Part shown: positions 29,533 to 39,262 of the stretch, in pieces
How the letters are laid out: every line of letters begins with the position of its first letter
Position numbering within the stretch: position 1 is the stretch's first letter
Assembly: GCF_035989265.1 (NCBI RefSeq)
Contig: NZ_JAYKZX010000003.1
Location: 682,001-746,000 of the forward strand
Direction: 5' to 3'
Length of the DNA stretch: 64,000 nt
Source of the DNA: Sphingobium sp. HWE2-09
Lineage (GTDB): Bacteria > Pseudomonadota > Alphaproteobacteria > Sphingomonadales > Sphingomonadaceae
Made by a program: the position numbers and the translations under genes
Notes under the pieces: model-generated
Databases searched by the model: none
Seen by the model: only the letters and a program-made list of their open reading frames with translations
Told to the model about the DNA's origin: nothing

Positions 29533-30858
29533 TCACTGCGCCTTCGTCACCCGCCACACCACGCCACCGACATCGTCGCTGACCAGCAACGCGCCCTTGG
29601 CATCAGCCGCGACATCGACCGGGCGGCCACGCGCATTGCCATCCTTGTCCAGGAAGCCGGTCAGCAGGTCCACCGGCTTGGCCTTGCCCGCCTCGCCATC
29701 GGCAAAGCCCACATAAACCACTTTATATCCGGCGGCCGGTTTGCGGTTCCAGCTGCCATGCAGGCCCACGATCGCGCCGTCGGTAAAGGGCGCGCCCAGT
29801 TGCAGCTTATCGACGAAGGTCAGGCCCAGCGGCGCGACATGATTGCCCAGCGCATAGTCGGGGCGGTGGGTATATTCGCGCAGCTCCGGCCGCTGCGGCT
29901 GCACGCGCCGATCCTCATAACCGCCCCAGTAGTTCCAGGGCCAACCATAGAAAGCGCCGAACTCCACCCTCGTCAGATAGTCGGGGACCAGGTCGCTGCC
30001 CAGCATGTCACGCTCATTGACCACGCCCCACAAAGCCCCGCTCTTGGGTTCGAACGCCAACCCTACCGGATTGCGCAGCCCCGCCGCAAAGGTGCGATAC
30101 GCCCCCGTCTTGGGATTGACCTCCAGCACCAATGCGCGATTGGCTTCGCTCTCCAGCCCGTTTTCGCCGATATTGCTGTTGGAGCCGACCCCGACATAAA
30201 GCAGGCCCGAAGGGCTGGCGACCAGGCTGCGGGTCCAGTGATTGTTCGGCGCCTGCGCGGGCAGGTTCAGAATCTTGCGCCCCTTCGCGCCGATCTTCGT
30301 ATCGCCCACCTTATAGGGAAAGGCCATCAGCGCATCGGTATTGGCCACATAAAGCGTGTCGCCGATCAGCGCCATGCCATAGGGCGAATGGAGGCCGGAC
30401 AGGAAGACCGTCTTGGTTTCCGCGCGCCCGTCGCCATCGGCGTCGCGCAGCAATGTGATGCGATTGGCGGACGGCACTCCGGCGCCCGCCTTGTTCATCA
30501 GATAGCCCATCACCTTGTTGACGATACCGCCCTGCGGCCGGGGCGGGCTGTTGGTTTCCGCCACCAATATGTCGCCATTGGGTAGGGTCAGCAGCGACCG
30601 GGGATGGGCCAGCCCATCGGCATAGCGCGCCACGCGCAGCCCATTGGCCGCCACGGGCGTCTCATTGCCCGTCCACGGTTTGACGTCGGCGACATTGACT
30701 GTCGGGATCATCTCGCTGCGCGCGCCGGTAAACACCGGCTCGCGCCCGGTATCCGCGCCCGGCGGCAATTGCGCCGTGTCGCCCTGCGCCAGATATAGGA
30801 ACAGGCCGCCCGCGATCAGGACGACGATAATTAGGAGGGCGATGATATGCTTTTTCAT
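29533..30858 (-). CDS. PQQ-dependent sugar dehydrogenase family protein (sorbosone dehydrogenase-like)
   Basis: From ATG 30858 the 441-residue protein has an N-terminal membrane anchor (MKKHIIALLIIVVLIAGGLFLYLA) and a six-bladed propeller of the soluble glucose/sorbosone dehydrogenase type. Family segments include LPNGDILVAETN, SPYGMALIGDTLYVANTD, ALVLEVNPKTGAYRTFAAGLRNPVGLAFEP and GAFYGWPWNYWGGY. It should oxidise an aldose or similar sugar in the periplasm if PQQ is available; no PQQ biosynthesis gene is nearby. A small membrane protein gene lies 50 bp upstream on the same strand. Confidence 0.85.
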   Translation of the reverse strand: MKKHIIALLIIVVLIAGGLFLYLAQGDTAQLPPGADTGREPVFTGARSEMIPTVNVADVKPWTGNETPVAANGLRVARYADGLAHPRSLLTLPNGDILVAETNSPPRPQGGIVNKVMGYLMNKAGAGVPSANRITLLRDADGDGRAETKTVFLSGLHSPYGMALIGDTLYVANTDALMAFPYKVGDTKIGAKGRKILNLPAQAPNNHWTRSLVASPSGLLYVGVGSNSNIGENGLESEANRALVLEVNPKTGAYRTFAAGLRNPVGLAFEPKSGALWGVVNERDMLGSDLVPDYLTRVEFGAFYGWPWNYWGGYEDRRVQPQRPELREYTHRPDYALGNHVAPLGLTFVDKLQLGAPFTDGAIVGLHGSWNRKPAAGYKVVYVGFADGEAGKAKPVDLLTGFLDKDGNARGRPVDVAADAKGALLVSDDVGGVVWRVTKAQ

Positions 30859-30908
30859 GCCCCACATCTATGCGGAGCCAGGGCCGTGGGCAAGGCGGCG
30901 CTTGCCCC

Positions 30909-31082
30909 TTATTTGCCCCGTTCGCGCAGCCACAGCAGAACGGCGATCAGCACGCCTGTGGCCGCGCCCACCAGCAGCCCGATGCTCGGCTGCCCCAGCA
31001 AACCGCCACCGATCGCGCCGCCCAGGATCAGGAAGGCGATGATCGCACCAGCGCCTGTCGGTTCATTCTTGCCCTTGCTCAT
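30909..31082 (-). CDS. small membrane protein
   Basis: ATG 31082 gives 57 residues: a polar start (MSKGKNEPTG) and two closely spaced hydrophobic stretches rich in Gly and Leu (AGAIIAFLILGGAIGGGLLGQPSIGLLVGAATGVLIAVLLWL), ending with basic residues. It resembles small two-helix proteins found next to sugar dehydrogenase genes and is probably co-transcribed with the one downstream. Function is unknown. Confidence 0.7.
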   Translation of the reverse strand: MSKGKNEPTGAGAIIAFLILGGAIGGGLLGQPSIGLLVGAATGVLIAVLLWLRERGK

Positions 31083-31165
31083 CGCTGCCCCTTGCCATGG
31101 ACCATGCGACAAGGCTAGCGACTTTGGCGTCGGCCAGCGCCGCGATCCGGTCGCCATGGGCAACG

Positions 31166-31217
31166 CCCCGTTTCGGGATGGCCCGTCCCGGCGCGGGACG
31201 ATGGTCCCATATCGGGA
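31166..31217. promoter_or_regulatory. array of three phased TCCC-N5-GGGA palindromes
   Basis: Arms are CCCC/GGGA (31166-31178), TCCC/GGGA (31186-31198) and TCCC/GGGA (31205-31217), each with a 5-base spacer and 19-20 bp apart, about two helical turns. They lie between the divergent gene starts at 31082 and 31336. The layout suggests cooperative binding by a dimeric regulator, which is not identified. Confidence 0.45.
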
Positions 31218-31335
31218 CGTGCCTAACACGCCGTTCACCCTTCAAGCGGGCCGTGGCCGCCAAAGCGCTGAAATGGCACGGCAATTGATAGGGTGGCTCG
31301 ATAATAAGGTCGCCAAAAACAAGTCGGGGTTTGCA

Positions 31336-31545
31336 ATGCAGGTGCCATATCTTTCGAATCGAAAGAGCTATGAAGACGCGGCCGAACTGATGACGGCGTT
31401 CGGCGACAATGCCGGCTACGAAGCCGCCGTGCGCGCGGACCGCAGCCTGGACCAGGGCAACCACATCCATTTCTGCCACTGGCGCCAGATCGAACGGCTG
31501 ATCGTCCTGCTGACCCACGATCAGCCCCTTGGCACGATCCACTAA
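31336..31545 (+). CDS. conserved small hypothetical protein
   Basis: The chosen start (MQVPYLSNRKSYEDAAELMTAFGDNAGYEAAVRADRSLDQGNHIHFCHWRQIERLIVLL) gives 69 residues, with GTCGGGG as ribosome site; ATG 31273 is an alternative. The mostly helical protein with the conserved-looking HIHFCHWRQIERL segment seems to be a sphingomonad-specific family, but I know no function. It has no signal peptide. Confidence 0.65.
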   Translation: MQVPYLSNRKSYEDAAELMTAFGDNAGYEAAVRADRSLDQGNHIHFCHWRQIERLIVLLTHDQPLGTIH

Positions 31546-31729
31546 AGCCAGACGACGCGACCGTGATTCATCCGGTCATGTTGGGCAGGACATTTACGTC
31601 CTCTCCCTGACAGCGGGGAACGAAGCGCAGCCAAACCTCTGCGCGCGCCTAACCGCCTTGTTACCCGGCGAAGGCCAGGGACGCCCGACAGTTCCGACTA
31701 TAGACGGCTTGCGACGAACGCCCGCCGTC

Positions 31730-32674
31730 CTAAAGTCGCAATCCCGCCGTCTCCGGCAATCCCGCCAATATATTGAGGTTCTGCACCGCAGCCCCTGCCG
31801 CGCCCTTGCCCAGATTGTCCAGCGCCGCGACCAGCCGCGCCTGGCCGCTCGCCGCATCGCCGAACACGAACAGCGCCAGCCGGTCCGTCGCCCCGACATG
31901 CTCCAGCGTCACCTGGCCCATCGCCGCGCTCTCATCCAGCGACGCGACGCTGACGATCGCCGATCCGGCATAGGCGTCCGCCAACGCCGCATGGATATCG
32001 CCCAGCGCCGGTGCGCCCGGCATCACCCGCAACTGCAACGGCACTTCCACGATCATCCCGCGATAGGCGTTCGCCACGGCAGGGGCAAAAAGCGGCGGAT
32101 GCGCCAGACCCGAATAGCGGGTCACTTCCGGCACATGCTTATGCCCCAGCGCCAGGCCATAGGGCCGAAACGCGCTGGGTGCGCCGCCTGACCCTTCATA
32201 CTCGGCGATCATCGCCTTGCCGCCACCCGAATAGCCCGATGCGCCCGATACCGTCACCGGCCAGTCTGCGGGCAGCAACCCTGCCAGCACCAGCGGCCGC
32301 ACCAGCGCCAGGAAACCGGTCGGCCAGCAGCCCGGATTGGCGACGAAGCGGCTGTTCGCCAACCGCTCGCGATGGCCCGGCTCCAGTTCGGGAAAGCCAT
32401 AGGTCCATCCGTTCGCCACGCGATGCGCGGTCGATGCGTCGATCACGCGGGTGCGATCATTGTCGATCAGCGCCACGGCCTCCCGCGCGGCATCGTCGGG
32501 CAGGCACAGGATGACGACATCGGCCGCGTTCAACGCATCGCGCCGCGCGCCAGCGTCCCGGCGCTGCGCTTCCGGCACGGTGATCAGCGTCAATTCCGGG
32601 CGACCGGCCAGCCGATCGGCGATCTCGATACCGGTGGTGCCATGCCCGCCGTCGATAAAAACATTCGTGCTCAT
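31730..32674 (-). CDS. argC: N-acetyl-gamma-glutamyl-phosphate reductase
   Basis: ATG 32674 gives the 314-residue type 2 ArgC. The NADP fold begins FIDGGHGTTGIEIADRL, the catalytic cysteine is C116 in VANPGCWPTGF, and the active-site His region is YGLALGHKHVPEV. It reduces N-acetylglutamyl phosphate to the semialdehyde, the third step of arginine synthesis. Its start overlaps the stop of the NlpC/P60 gene by 4 bp, so it is translated with a cell-wall hydrolase rather than with other arg genes. Confidence 0.93.
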   Translation of the reverse strand: MSTNVFIDGGHGTTGIEIADRLAGRPELTLITVPEAQRRDAGARRDALNAADVVILCLPDDAAREAVALIDNDRTRVIDASTAHRVANGWTYGFPELEPGHRERLANSRFVANPGCWPTGFLALVRPLVLAGLLPADWPVTVSGASGYSGGGKAMIAEYEGSGGAPSAFRPYGLALGHKHVPEVTRYSGLAHPPLFAPAVANAYRGMIVEVPLQLRVMPGAPALGDIHAALADAYAGSAIVSVASLDESAAMGQVTLEHVGATDRLALFVFGDAASGQARLVAALDNLGKGAAGAAVQNLNILAGLPETAGLRL

Positions 32675-33579
32675 GCGCTGATCCTCCGCCGCGCGATCAC
32701 AGGCTGCGGATGCGTGTCGGCCAATCGGGCGACGACGTCCGCCAGCGGTTCCTTGACCACCGCCATCCAATGGGCGTTGGCGTGCAGCAACGTCCGGGCG
32801 TCGGTCATGATGCCGACATGGCCGGGGAAGAAGATCAGGTCGCCGCGCTGCAACGCCGCCTCGCTGTCGATCGGCATCCCGATGCCTTCGCATTGCAGGT
32901 CGGTGTCGCGCGGCACGCAAACGCCCGTCTGGCCCAGCGCCACTTGCACCAGCCCCGAACAGTCGATCCCGCGATGGCCGCGCCCACCCCAGATATAGGG
33001 CTGGCCCAGATAGCGTTCCGCCACCGCCACCCAATCGGTCGGCCGGGCTTCGACCGGTTCGGCATGCCGGACATGGATATAGCCTTCGGCGCATGCGATA
33101 AAGTCGTCCTGCGCCTCGCCCGTGAACAGTGCGCCGCCCGGCCAATGGTCGGCGATCGGCGCCTTGATGTCCGGCGCGCAAAATAGCGGCGCGCTTCCCA
33201 CGATGATGCGATGGGTGGGCGTTTCCAGCAGGTCCAGCGCCTCGCGCCGGATATAGCCGACATAGCCGTCATGGCCGCAAAAGCCCCAGGCCCAGTCGGT
33301 CATCACGTCCAGCGCATGAAATGTCTCGCCGCGCAGCAATTCGCTCACGGCCTCGCCGGTGGGCGACGCCGCCGACAGGATAGCGGAACCGGGCGCAACG
33401 CAGGTAAGGGGGACGGCCCGCGCATAATGGGCCGAAAACAACACGCCTGCCAGCGAAAGGTCGGCGAGGTCGCCGCGCGCCGCGTGGATACGGCGGTCCA
33501 GCGCTACGGAGCGTCCGTCCAGTTCGAAACGGGTTCGTTCGGGCGGTCTATTCCGCGGGGAGGTAATCGTGCCTGTCAT
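32671..33579 (-). CDS. C40-family (NlpC/P60) peptidase with SH3-like domains
   Basis: ATG 33579 gives 302 residues; 33618 is an alternative with 13 more. Two SH3-like segments (roughly 50-115 and 125-170) precede the NlpC/P60 domain, whose catalytic residues are visible: C207 in GIDCSGLVQ, H254 in FPGHVGIM and H270 in LLHANAHWM. This is a gamma-D-glutamyl-meso-diaminopimelate type endopeptidase. There is no signal peptide, so it probably recycles or trims muropeptides in the cytoplasm. It overlaps the marR stop upstream and the argC start downstream. Confidence 0.9.
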   Translation of the reverse strand: MTGTITSPRNRPPERTRFELDGRSVALDRRIHAARGDLADLSLAGVLFSAHYARAVPLTCVAPGSAILSAASPTGEAVSELLRGETFHALDVMTDWAWGFCGHDGYVGYIRREALDLLETPTHRIIVGSAPLFCAPDIKAPIADHWPGGALFTGEAQDDFIACAEGYIHVRHAEPVEARPTDWVAVAERYLGQPYIWGGRGHRGIDCSGLVQVALGQTGVCVPRDTDLQCEGIGMPIDSEAALQRGDLIFFPGHVGIMTDARTLLHANAHWMAVVKEPLADVVARLADTHPQPVIARRRISA

Positions 33580-33934
33580 CGCGGGCGGTTCCTGCGATGA
33601 AATGGTGAAAGGCGTCAAGAAATTCCGCCCCTTTTGGCGTCCGGGTGATGAAAATATTGCGACGATCCGTCACATCGCGCTCCCGGCGGAGGTAACCCAG
33701 CGCCGACAGCTTGTTCAGCGCCCGGGTGATGACGGGCTTTGACACATGCAGCGCCTCGGCCAGTCCGCGCACCGTATGCGGGCCTGAACCGATATACACT
33801 GTCATCATCAAAGCCATCTGCCGGTTGGTCAGGTCGGGTTTCCCGGACCGGACATAATCGACAAGAGTGCGCATCCACTGCCCAATGGATTGAAGGCCGG
33901 AGCGTTCGGTTTCAGTTAGGGTTTGCGCGTTCAT
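33548..33934 (-). CDS. MarR-family transcriptional regulator
   Basis: The 128-residue protein carries a MarR winged helix: LTNRQMALMMTVYIGSGPHTVRGLAEALHVSKPVITRALNKLSALGYLRRERDVTDRRNIFITRTPKGAEFL. Recognition helix and wing are complete. It is the first gene of an overlapping three-gene operon with the NlpC/P60 and argC genes, so autoregulation of the operon is plausible. The ligand is unknown. Confidence 0.9.
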   Translation of the reverse strand: MNAQTLTETERSGLQSIGQWMRTLVDYVRSGKPDLTNRQMALMMTVYIGSGPHTVRGLAEALHVSKPVITRALNKLSALGYLRRERDVTDRRNIFITRTPKGAEFLDAFHHFIAGTARDDRHDYLPAE

Positions 33935-33994
33935 GCAAGCCTAACGCACGATTCCTAATCCGGTTGCGTAACGGATGCGACGCAATTGCAGTGT

Positions 33995-35392
33995 TTATGC
34001 GCGCGCCCGGTACCGCCGTTGCAGCATCCTGAAAACCGCGCGCAGGCCCAGCGCTTCCCCGCCCTTGGGCCGCCCCGGTTTCGACGTCGGCCGCCAGGCG
34101 AAGGTGTCGAGATGCAGCCAGGGCGTATCGTCGGGCACGAAGCGTTTCAGGAACAGCGCCGCCGTGATCGCGCCGGCGAAGCCGCCTTCGCCCGCATTGT
34201 TGATGTCGGCCACGTCGGACTTCAACATATCGGCATAGCCGTCCCACAAGGGCAGCCGCCAGGTCGGATCGTCCACCGCCGTTCCGGCCGCCGCCATGTC
34301 CGCCGCCAGCGCATCGTCATTGGCGAACAGCGCAGGCAGGTCGGGGCCGACCGCCACGCGCGCCGCACCCGTCAACGTCGCGAAATCCACGACCAGTTCC
34401 GGCTTCTCCTCGCCCGCGCGGGTCAGCGCATCGCCCAGCACCAGCCGCCCTTCGGCATCGGTATTGCCGATCTCCACGCTCAACCCCTTGCGCGTGCGCA
34501 GGACATCGCCGGGGCGGAAGGCATTGCCCGCAATCGCATTTTCCGCCGCCGGGATCAGCAGGTGCAACCGCACCGGCAGCCGCGCCGCCATGATCAACTG
34601 CGCCAGCGCCAGTGCATGGGCCGCGCCGCCCATATCCTTCTTCATCAGGCGCATCCCCGAAGACGGCTTGATGTCTAGCCCGCCACTGTCGAAACAGATG
34701 CCCTTGCCCACCACCGCGATGCGCGGCGCGGCCGGATCGCCCCATGTCAGTTCGATGAGGCGGGGCGCGAAGCCCTTGTCCGCCGCTTTCCCCACCGCAT
34801 GGATCATGGGATAGCCCTGCTCCAGCGCATCGCCGCGCGTCGTCGTCACCTTCGCATCGAACGCCGCTGCGACCCTCTCCACCGCCGCTTCCAGATCGGG
34901 CGGCCCCATGTCGGCGGCGGGCGTATTGACCAGATCGCGGACCAGCGCGACGGCCTGCGCCAATTGCACCATCGGCGCGACCTGCGCGACATCGCCGGTC
35001 AGCAACGTCCGCCCGCCCACGACCGCATCGTCCCGCCGATAGCGATCGAACCGATATTGCGCCGTCAGCCAGCCCAGCGCCGCTGCGCCCACCGCGCCGT
35101 CCGCCAGTCGATACACGCCTTCTGGCAAACTCTCCGCCAGCCGCGCCAGGCACCACGATCCCAACGCCGCGCTGGACGCCACCCCTGCGACCACCGTCCA
35201 TTCCTCGGCCTTCGCGCCCGGCAGGACCGCATGCTCATGCGGCAATCCGCGAAATTTCTGCGCCGCCACCATCGCCCGCACCGCCGCCGGTTGGCCCGTC
35301 AGCCACGCGTCATAGCCTTTGGCGTCGATCAGTTGGATCGATCGGGCGGGCTGCTGGTTGTCGGCTTTGAGCAGGTCGGAAAAATCGGTCAT
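33995..35392 (-). CDS. leucyl aminopeptidase family protein (M17)
   Basis: The 465-residue protein matches M17 leucyl aminopeptidases. The catalytic region GKGICFDSGGLDIKPSSGMRLMKKDMGGAA has the metal-binding Lys and Asp positions, and NTDAEGRLVLGDAL carries the second set of ligands. The cytosolic hexameric enzyme releases N-terminal residues from peptides. It is followed, 60 bp on, by the marR operon on the same strand, so peptide and muropeptide degradation genes are grouped. Confidence 0.93.
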   Translation of the reverse strand: MTDFSDLLKADNQQPARSIQLIDAKGYDAWLTGQPAAVRAMVAAQKFRGLPHEHAVLPGAKAEEWTVVAGVASSAALGSWCLARLAESLPEGVYRLADGAVGAAALGWLTAQYRFDRYRRDDAVVGGRTLLTGDVAQVAPMVQLAQAVALVRDLVNTPAADMGPPDLEAAVERVAAAFDAKVTTTRGDALEQGYPMIHAVGKAADKGFAPRLIELTWGDPAAPRIAVVGKGICFDSGGLDIKPSSGMRLMKKDMGGAAHALALAQLIMAARLPVRLHLLIPAAENAIAGNAFRPGDVLRTRKGLSVEIGNTDAEGRLVLGDALTRAGEEKPELVVDFATLTGAARVAVGPDLPALFANDDALAADMAAAGTAVDDPTWRLPLWDGYADMLKSDVADINNAGEGGFAGAITAALFLKRFVPDDTPWLHLDTFAWRPTSKPGRPKGGEALGLRAVFRMLQRRYRARA

Positions 35393-35534
35393 GCCATGGG
35401 GTGTAAGGGAAAGGGATCGGCCATGGGAAGCGCAATTTTTTCATCGCTGACCCGGCACGTCCGGCCCCTTCTTCATTTGCGCTGCGACCCGTGCGAGCCT
35501 AGATTCACACCATAAACAGATAAGGAGATGGACG

Positions 35535-35735
35535 ATGATTCACGGTGATGATCGCAGCCTTCAGGCTGCCAGAGCGCGGGCCTATACACTCGCCGAAAGC
35601 GGCAAGTTCGACAATAGCAACGCCGTGCAACAGGCGCTGGTCGCGGAAGGCTGGTCCAATGCGGGACTGGCGCTCGACAGCGATTATGCGCGCAAGGCGA
35701 TCGGCGAACGCTGCCGCGCGGCGCAGGCGCATTGA
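35535..35735 (+). CDS. small conserved hypothetical protein
   Basis: Start 35535 follows AAGGAGATGG at ideal spacing. The 66-residue, mostly helical protein (RSLQAARARAYTLAESGKFDNSNAVQQALVAEGWSNAGLALDSDYARKAIGERC) has the look of a cytosolic two-helix domain found in several alphaproteobacteria. Function is unknown. Its stop overlaps the start of the next gene (TGATG). Confidence 0.7.
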   Translation: MIHGDDRSLQAARARAYTLAESGKFDNSNAVQQALVAEGWSNAGLALDSDYARKAIGERCRAAQAH

Positions 35736-36574
35736 TGCGGGGCGGGGGGCTGATGCAGGGCAGGGGGCTGGTTCCGGCGGCGGCGATCCTGATCGCCGCC
35801 TGCACGCCGTCGCAGGATAATCGCAGCGACAATGCCAGCCCGAACGCGGCGTCCACGCGTTTCGCCGAAAAGATGAGCGGCACGCAGGAACCGGTACAGC
35901 CGCCCGCCAAGCCCTTTGCCGAGAAGGACAACAGCGCCTTCCTCGAATATAGCTATGCCTATCCCGCACAGGCCGCCGCCATCCCCGCGCTGGTCGCCAA
36001 ATTCGACAAGGCCCGCGCCGCGTCGAAAGCCGATGCGCTCAAAATGGCGCAGGAAGACAGCGCCGCCGCCAAGGAAACCGGCTTTCCCTTCCACGCGCAC
36101 AGTCTGGACACAAAATGGAGCGTCGCCGCCGACACCCCGCGCTTCCTGTCGCTCCAGTCGGAAAGCTATGTCTATACAGGCGGCGCGCACGGCATGACCG
36201 GCTATGAAGCGCTGCTATGGGACAAGGCCCGCAAGCGCGAAACCAGCATCAAGGCGATGATGACATCCCCCGCCGCGTTCAAAGCCGCCATCCGCGACCG
36301 CTTCTGCGCCACGCTCGACAAACAGCGCGCCGAAAAGCGCGGCGCACCGGTCGTGCGCGGCGACGATGAATTTACCCAATGTATCGACCCGATGGAACAG
36401 GTGCTGGTGCCCACGTCCAAGGACGGCAAGTCGATCGACAGCCTGATGGTCGTCGTCGGCCCCTACAATGCCGGCCCCTATGCCGAAGGCAGCTACGACG
36501 TTCCGGTCCCGGTCGATGCCACCATGGGCAAGGCGATCAAGCCGGAATATCAGGACGGATTCGTCGCGCCATAA
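35735..36574 (+). CDS. lipoprotein with DUF4163/DUF3298-like domain
   Basis: The ATG at 35735 overlaps the upstream stop. A lipoprotein signal peptide ends LIAAC, and the mature part contains YAYPAQAAAIPALVAKFDKAR, then ESYVYTGGAHGMTGYEALLWD, which is the signature of the DUF4163/DUF3298 (RsiV-like) fold. The domain in RsiV binds lysozyme; whether that holds here is unknown. The 279-residue protein would sit in the periplasm on a membrane. Co-translated with the small gene before it. Confidence 0.8.
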   Translation: MRGGGLMQGRGLVPAAAILIAACTPSQDNRSDNASPNAASTRFAEKMSGTQEPVQPPAKPFAEKDNSAFLEYSYAYPAQAAAIPALVAKFDKARAASKADALKMAQEDSAAAKETGFPFHAHSLDTKWSVAADTPRFLSLQSESYVYTGGAHGMTGYEALLWDKARKRETSIKAMMTSPAAFKAAIRDRFCATLDKQRAEKRGAPVVRGDDEFTQCIDPMEQVLVPTSKDGKSIDSLMVVVGPYNAGPYAEGSYDVPVPVDATMGKAIKPEYQDGFVAP

Positions 36575-36590
36575 TATCGTCGAGTCTGGC

Positions 36591-36659
36591 GTTCCCCGGC
36601 GAAGGCCGGGGCCCAGTCCGAACCGTACAACTGGCTCCCGACCTTCGCCGGGGAACAGC
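36591..36659. repeat. paired palindromic repeat (family B)
   Basis: GTTCCCCGGCGAAGGCCGGG (36591-36610) and the inverted copy CCTTCGCCGGGGAAC (to 36656) form a long hairpin just after the DUF4163 gene. Confidence 0.8.
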
Positions 36660-36699
36660 ATGTGTCAGCCTGGACCTAAAGAAGTCAGCAACAATATCC

Positions 36700-36766
36700 C
36701 GTCATCACAGCGAAAGCTGGGATCCCACTTCTTCTTCACAGATGCCAGCCCGCGCCGACATGACGG
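36700..36766. repeat. paired palindromic repeat (family C), degraded
   Basis: GTCATCACAGCGAAAGCTGG and a diverged inverted copy ending CATGACGG lie next to the family B pair, between converging genes. Confidence 0.65.
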
Positions 36767-36773
36767 AGTTCAC

Positions 36774-38141
36774 CTAAACCGGCACCCCATACAAATCATG
36801 CTCGTCGGCATCCTCGATCACGACATCGAAAATATCCCCGGCCTTCCGCCCTTCGCCCACATCGCGCAGGAAGACATTGCCGTCGATCTCCGGCGCATCG
36901 GCCTGGCTGCGCGCGGTCGCGCCGATGCTGCCATCTTCCTCGTCCGCTTCGCCGACCTCATCGATGATCACCGGCAGCACCCGGCCGATCTTCGCCTGCA
37001 ACTTGGCGGCGCTGATCGCGGCGGTCTTTTCCATGATCCGCTGGTAGCGTTCTTCCTTCACCTCTTCGGGCACCGCGCCCGGCAGGGCGTTGGCCGCCGC
37101 GCCCTCGACCGGCTCGAACCGGAACGCGCCGACGCGGTCCAGCTGTGCCTCGTCCAGCCAGTCGAGCAGATATTGGAAATCCGCCTCCGTCTCGCCGGGA
37201 AAGCCCACCACGAAGGACGAACGGATCGCGATATCCGGGCAAATGTCGCGCCATTTGGCGATGCGGCTCAGCACCTTGGCTTCGTTGGCCGGGCGCTTCA
37301 TCGCCTTCAACACCGACGGCGCGGCATGTTGGAACGGAATGTCGAGATAGGGCGTCAGCAGCCCCTCGGCCATCAGCGGGATGACCTGATCGACATGGGG
37401 ATAGGGATAGACATAGTGCAGCCGCACCCATGGCGCGATGCCCTCGGCGGTGCGCAACTGCCCCAGTTCGCGGGCCATGTCGGTCATATGCGCGCGGACT
37501 TCGCGGCCTTTCCACATGCGCGGATCGTGGCGCGTATCGACGCCATAGGCCGACGTATCCTGGCTGATGACCAGCAATTCCTTCGTCCCCGCCGCGACCA
37601 GCTTTTCCGCCTCGCGCAGCACCGCATCGATCCGCCGCGACACCAGATCGCCCCGGATCGACGGGATGATGCAGAAGGAACAGCGATGGTTGCAGCCTTC
37701 CGAAATCTTCAAATAGCTGTAATGGCGCGGCGTCAGCTTCAACCCGCCCTCGGGCACCAGGTCAACAAAGGCGTTGGGGATGGGCGGCGACGCATCATGC
37801 ACCGCATTGATCACCTGCTCATATTGATGCGCGCCGGTGACGGCCAGCACCTGCGGGAAGCGGGCGCGGATAACATCCGCCTCATCGCCCATGCATCCGG
37901 TTACGATGACGCGGCCATTTTCCGCCATCGCCTCGCCGATCGCCTCCAGCGACTCTTCCTTCGCGGAATCGAGAAAGCCGCAGGTATTGACCAGCACGAC
38001 GTCGGCGCCCGCATAGTCGGCCGACATCAGATAGCCGTCGGAGCGCAGCTTGGTGAGGATCCGCTCGGAGTCCACCAGATTTTTGGGACAGCCGAGCGAC
38101 ACCATGCCGACTTTCGGCGCTTCAGGAAATTTGGTTGCCAT
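36774..38141 (-). CDS. rimO: ribosomal protein S12 methylthiotransferase RimO
   Basis: ATG 38141 begins [28 protein letters not shown], the conserved RimO start; the longer frame upstream is not used. The 455-residue enzyme has the UPF0004 domain with three cysteines (SLGC, NTCGF, TGCM), the radical-SAM cluster CNHRCSFC and a C-terminal TRAM domain. It adds a methylthio group to an aspartate of ribosomal protein S12 using two 4Fe-4S clusters. Confidence 0.96.
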   Translation of the reverse strand: MATKFPEAPKVGMVSLGCPKNLVDSERILTKLRSDGYLMSADYAGADVVLVNTCGFLDSAKEESLEAIGEAMAENGRVIVTGCMGDEADVIRARFPQVLAVTGAHQYEQVINAVHDASPPIPNAFVDLVPEGGLKLTPRHYSYLKISEGCNHRCSFCIIPSIRGDLVSRRIDAVLREAEKLVAAGTKELLVISQDTSAYGVDTRHDPRMWKGREVRAHMTDMARELGQLRTAEGIAPWVRLHYVYPYPHVDQVIPLMAEGLLTPYLDIPFQHAAPSVLKAMKRPANEAKVLSRIAKWRDICPDIAIRSSFVVGFPGETEADFQYLLDWLDEAQLDRVGAFRFEPVEGAAANALPGAVPEEVKEERYQRIMEKTAAISAAKLQAKIGRVLPVIIDEVGEADEEDGSIGATARSQADAPEIDGNVFLRDVGEGRKAGDIFDVVIEDADEHDLYGVPV

Positions 38142-38203
38142 GATCGCCGCGCACATAGGGATAAATGCGCCAAATGTCACGTCCCGCCAGCGACGGCGGC
38201 GAT

Positions 38204-39262
38204 TCAGTCGGCTTGCTGTGCCTTTGCGGCCTCGTCGCCTTCGGTCACTTCGATGATCACGTCGCCGGTCTGCAGCGCACCCGCGCCTTCTTCCCAAAAC
38301 CCGATCGGGCGATCCTCCCGATAGACACGAAGCCCGATCCCGGTCCGGATCGCCGACAAAGGCCCGCCAATCTCTTCTGGCAACACCGCCCGTTCGTTCA
38401 GCTTCACCCGCCCGCCCGACGCTGCCAGGTCGGTCATATAATCGGCGATATGCCGCCCGCTGGTGCTGCCCGCCAGCAGCAGCCCGGCAAAGCTGGTCGG
38501 GTTGATCACCGTCGTCGCCCCCGCCTGCCGCGCGGGCAGCTCATTATCCTCGTTGCGCACGACGATGCTGATCGGCAGGCGCGGGGCCAGATGCCGGGCG
38601 GTCAGCGTGATCAGGATCGACGTGTCGTCCCGCCCGGCCGACACGATCATGCTGCGGGAGCGATGGATCGCCACATCCTTCAACGTCTTGTCGCGCGTGG
38701 AATCGCCGCACAATATGTTGCACCCCTGCGCTTCGGCCAGCGCCAGCGCCTTTTCACTGCCGTCGATCACGACGATCTCGCGCGCGTCGGTGCCGCGCGC
38801 GAGCAGTTCGTTCACCGCTTCCTGCCCGCTGGTGCCGAAACCGGTGACGATGATGTGATTGTGCAGATCGGCCTGAATACGTGCCATGCGCCACCTGTAG
38901 AGGATGTTGCGAAGAAAGAGATTATAGGCCGTGCCCAGAAAGATTAGCCACACGAACAGCCGGATCGGCGTGACCAGCAATGCCTCGAACAGCCGCGCTT
39001 CGGGCGTGACCGGCACGATATCGCCATAGCCCACCGTCGTCACCGTGACCGTCGTGAAATAGAGCACGTCGACGAAGCTGATCCTGTTGTCCAGATTGTC
39101 GCGCAACCCGTCGCGCCCGACCCAGTGGATCAGCAGCACCAGCGCGATCAGCCCGAACACCACGCCCACTCGCCATACCAGATCGACCCAGAGCGGCAGC
39201 GAAGACCGCCGCCGCAGGAACCCGGCGGTCAGCGACGGCGTGGTCGGCTGGACGATTCTCAT
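38204..39262 (-). CDS. potassium channel protein with RCK (TrkA-N) domain
   Basis: The 352-residue protein has two to three membrane helices, the selectivity filter TTVGYGD at residues 75-81, and a cytosolic TrkA-N domain ([23 protein letters not shown] with a Rossmann glycine motif) followed by an RCK_C-like region. It should be a ligand- or nucleotide-gated K+ channel of the inner membrane. Its start overlaps the stop of the NlpD-like gene by 4 bp, so the two are translationally coupled. Confidence 0.9.
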   Translation of the reverse strand: MRIVQPTTPSLTAGFLRRRSSLPLWVDLVWRVGVVFGLIALVLLIHWVGRDGLRDNLDNRISFVDVLYFTTVTVTTVGYGDIVPVTPEARLFEALLVTPIRLFVWLIFLGTAYNLFLRNILYRWRMARIQADLHNHIIVTGFGTSGQEAVNELLARGTDAREIVVIDGSEKALALAEAQGCNILCGDSTRDKTLKDVAIHRSRSMIVSAGRDDTSILITLTARHLAPRLPISIVVRNEDNELPARQAGATTVINPTSFAGLLLAGSTSGRHIADYMTDLAASGGRVKLNERAVLPEEIGGPLSAIRTGIGLRVYREDRPIGFWEEGAGALQTGDVIIEVTEGDEAAKAQQAD

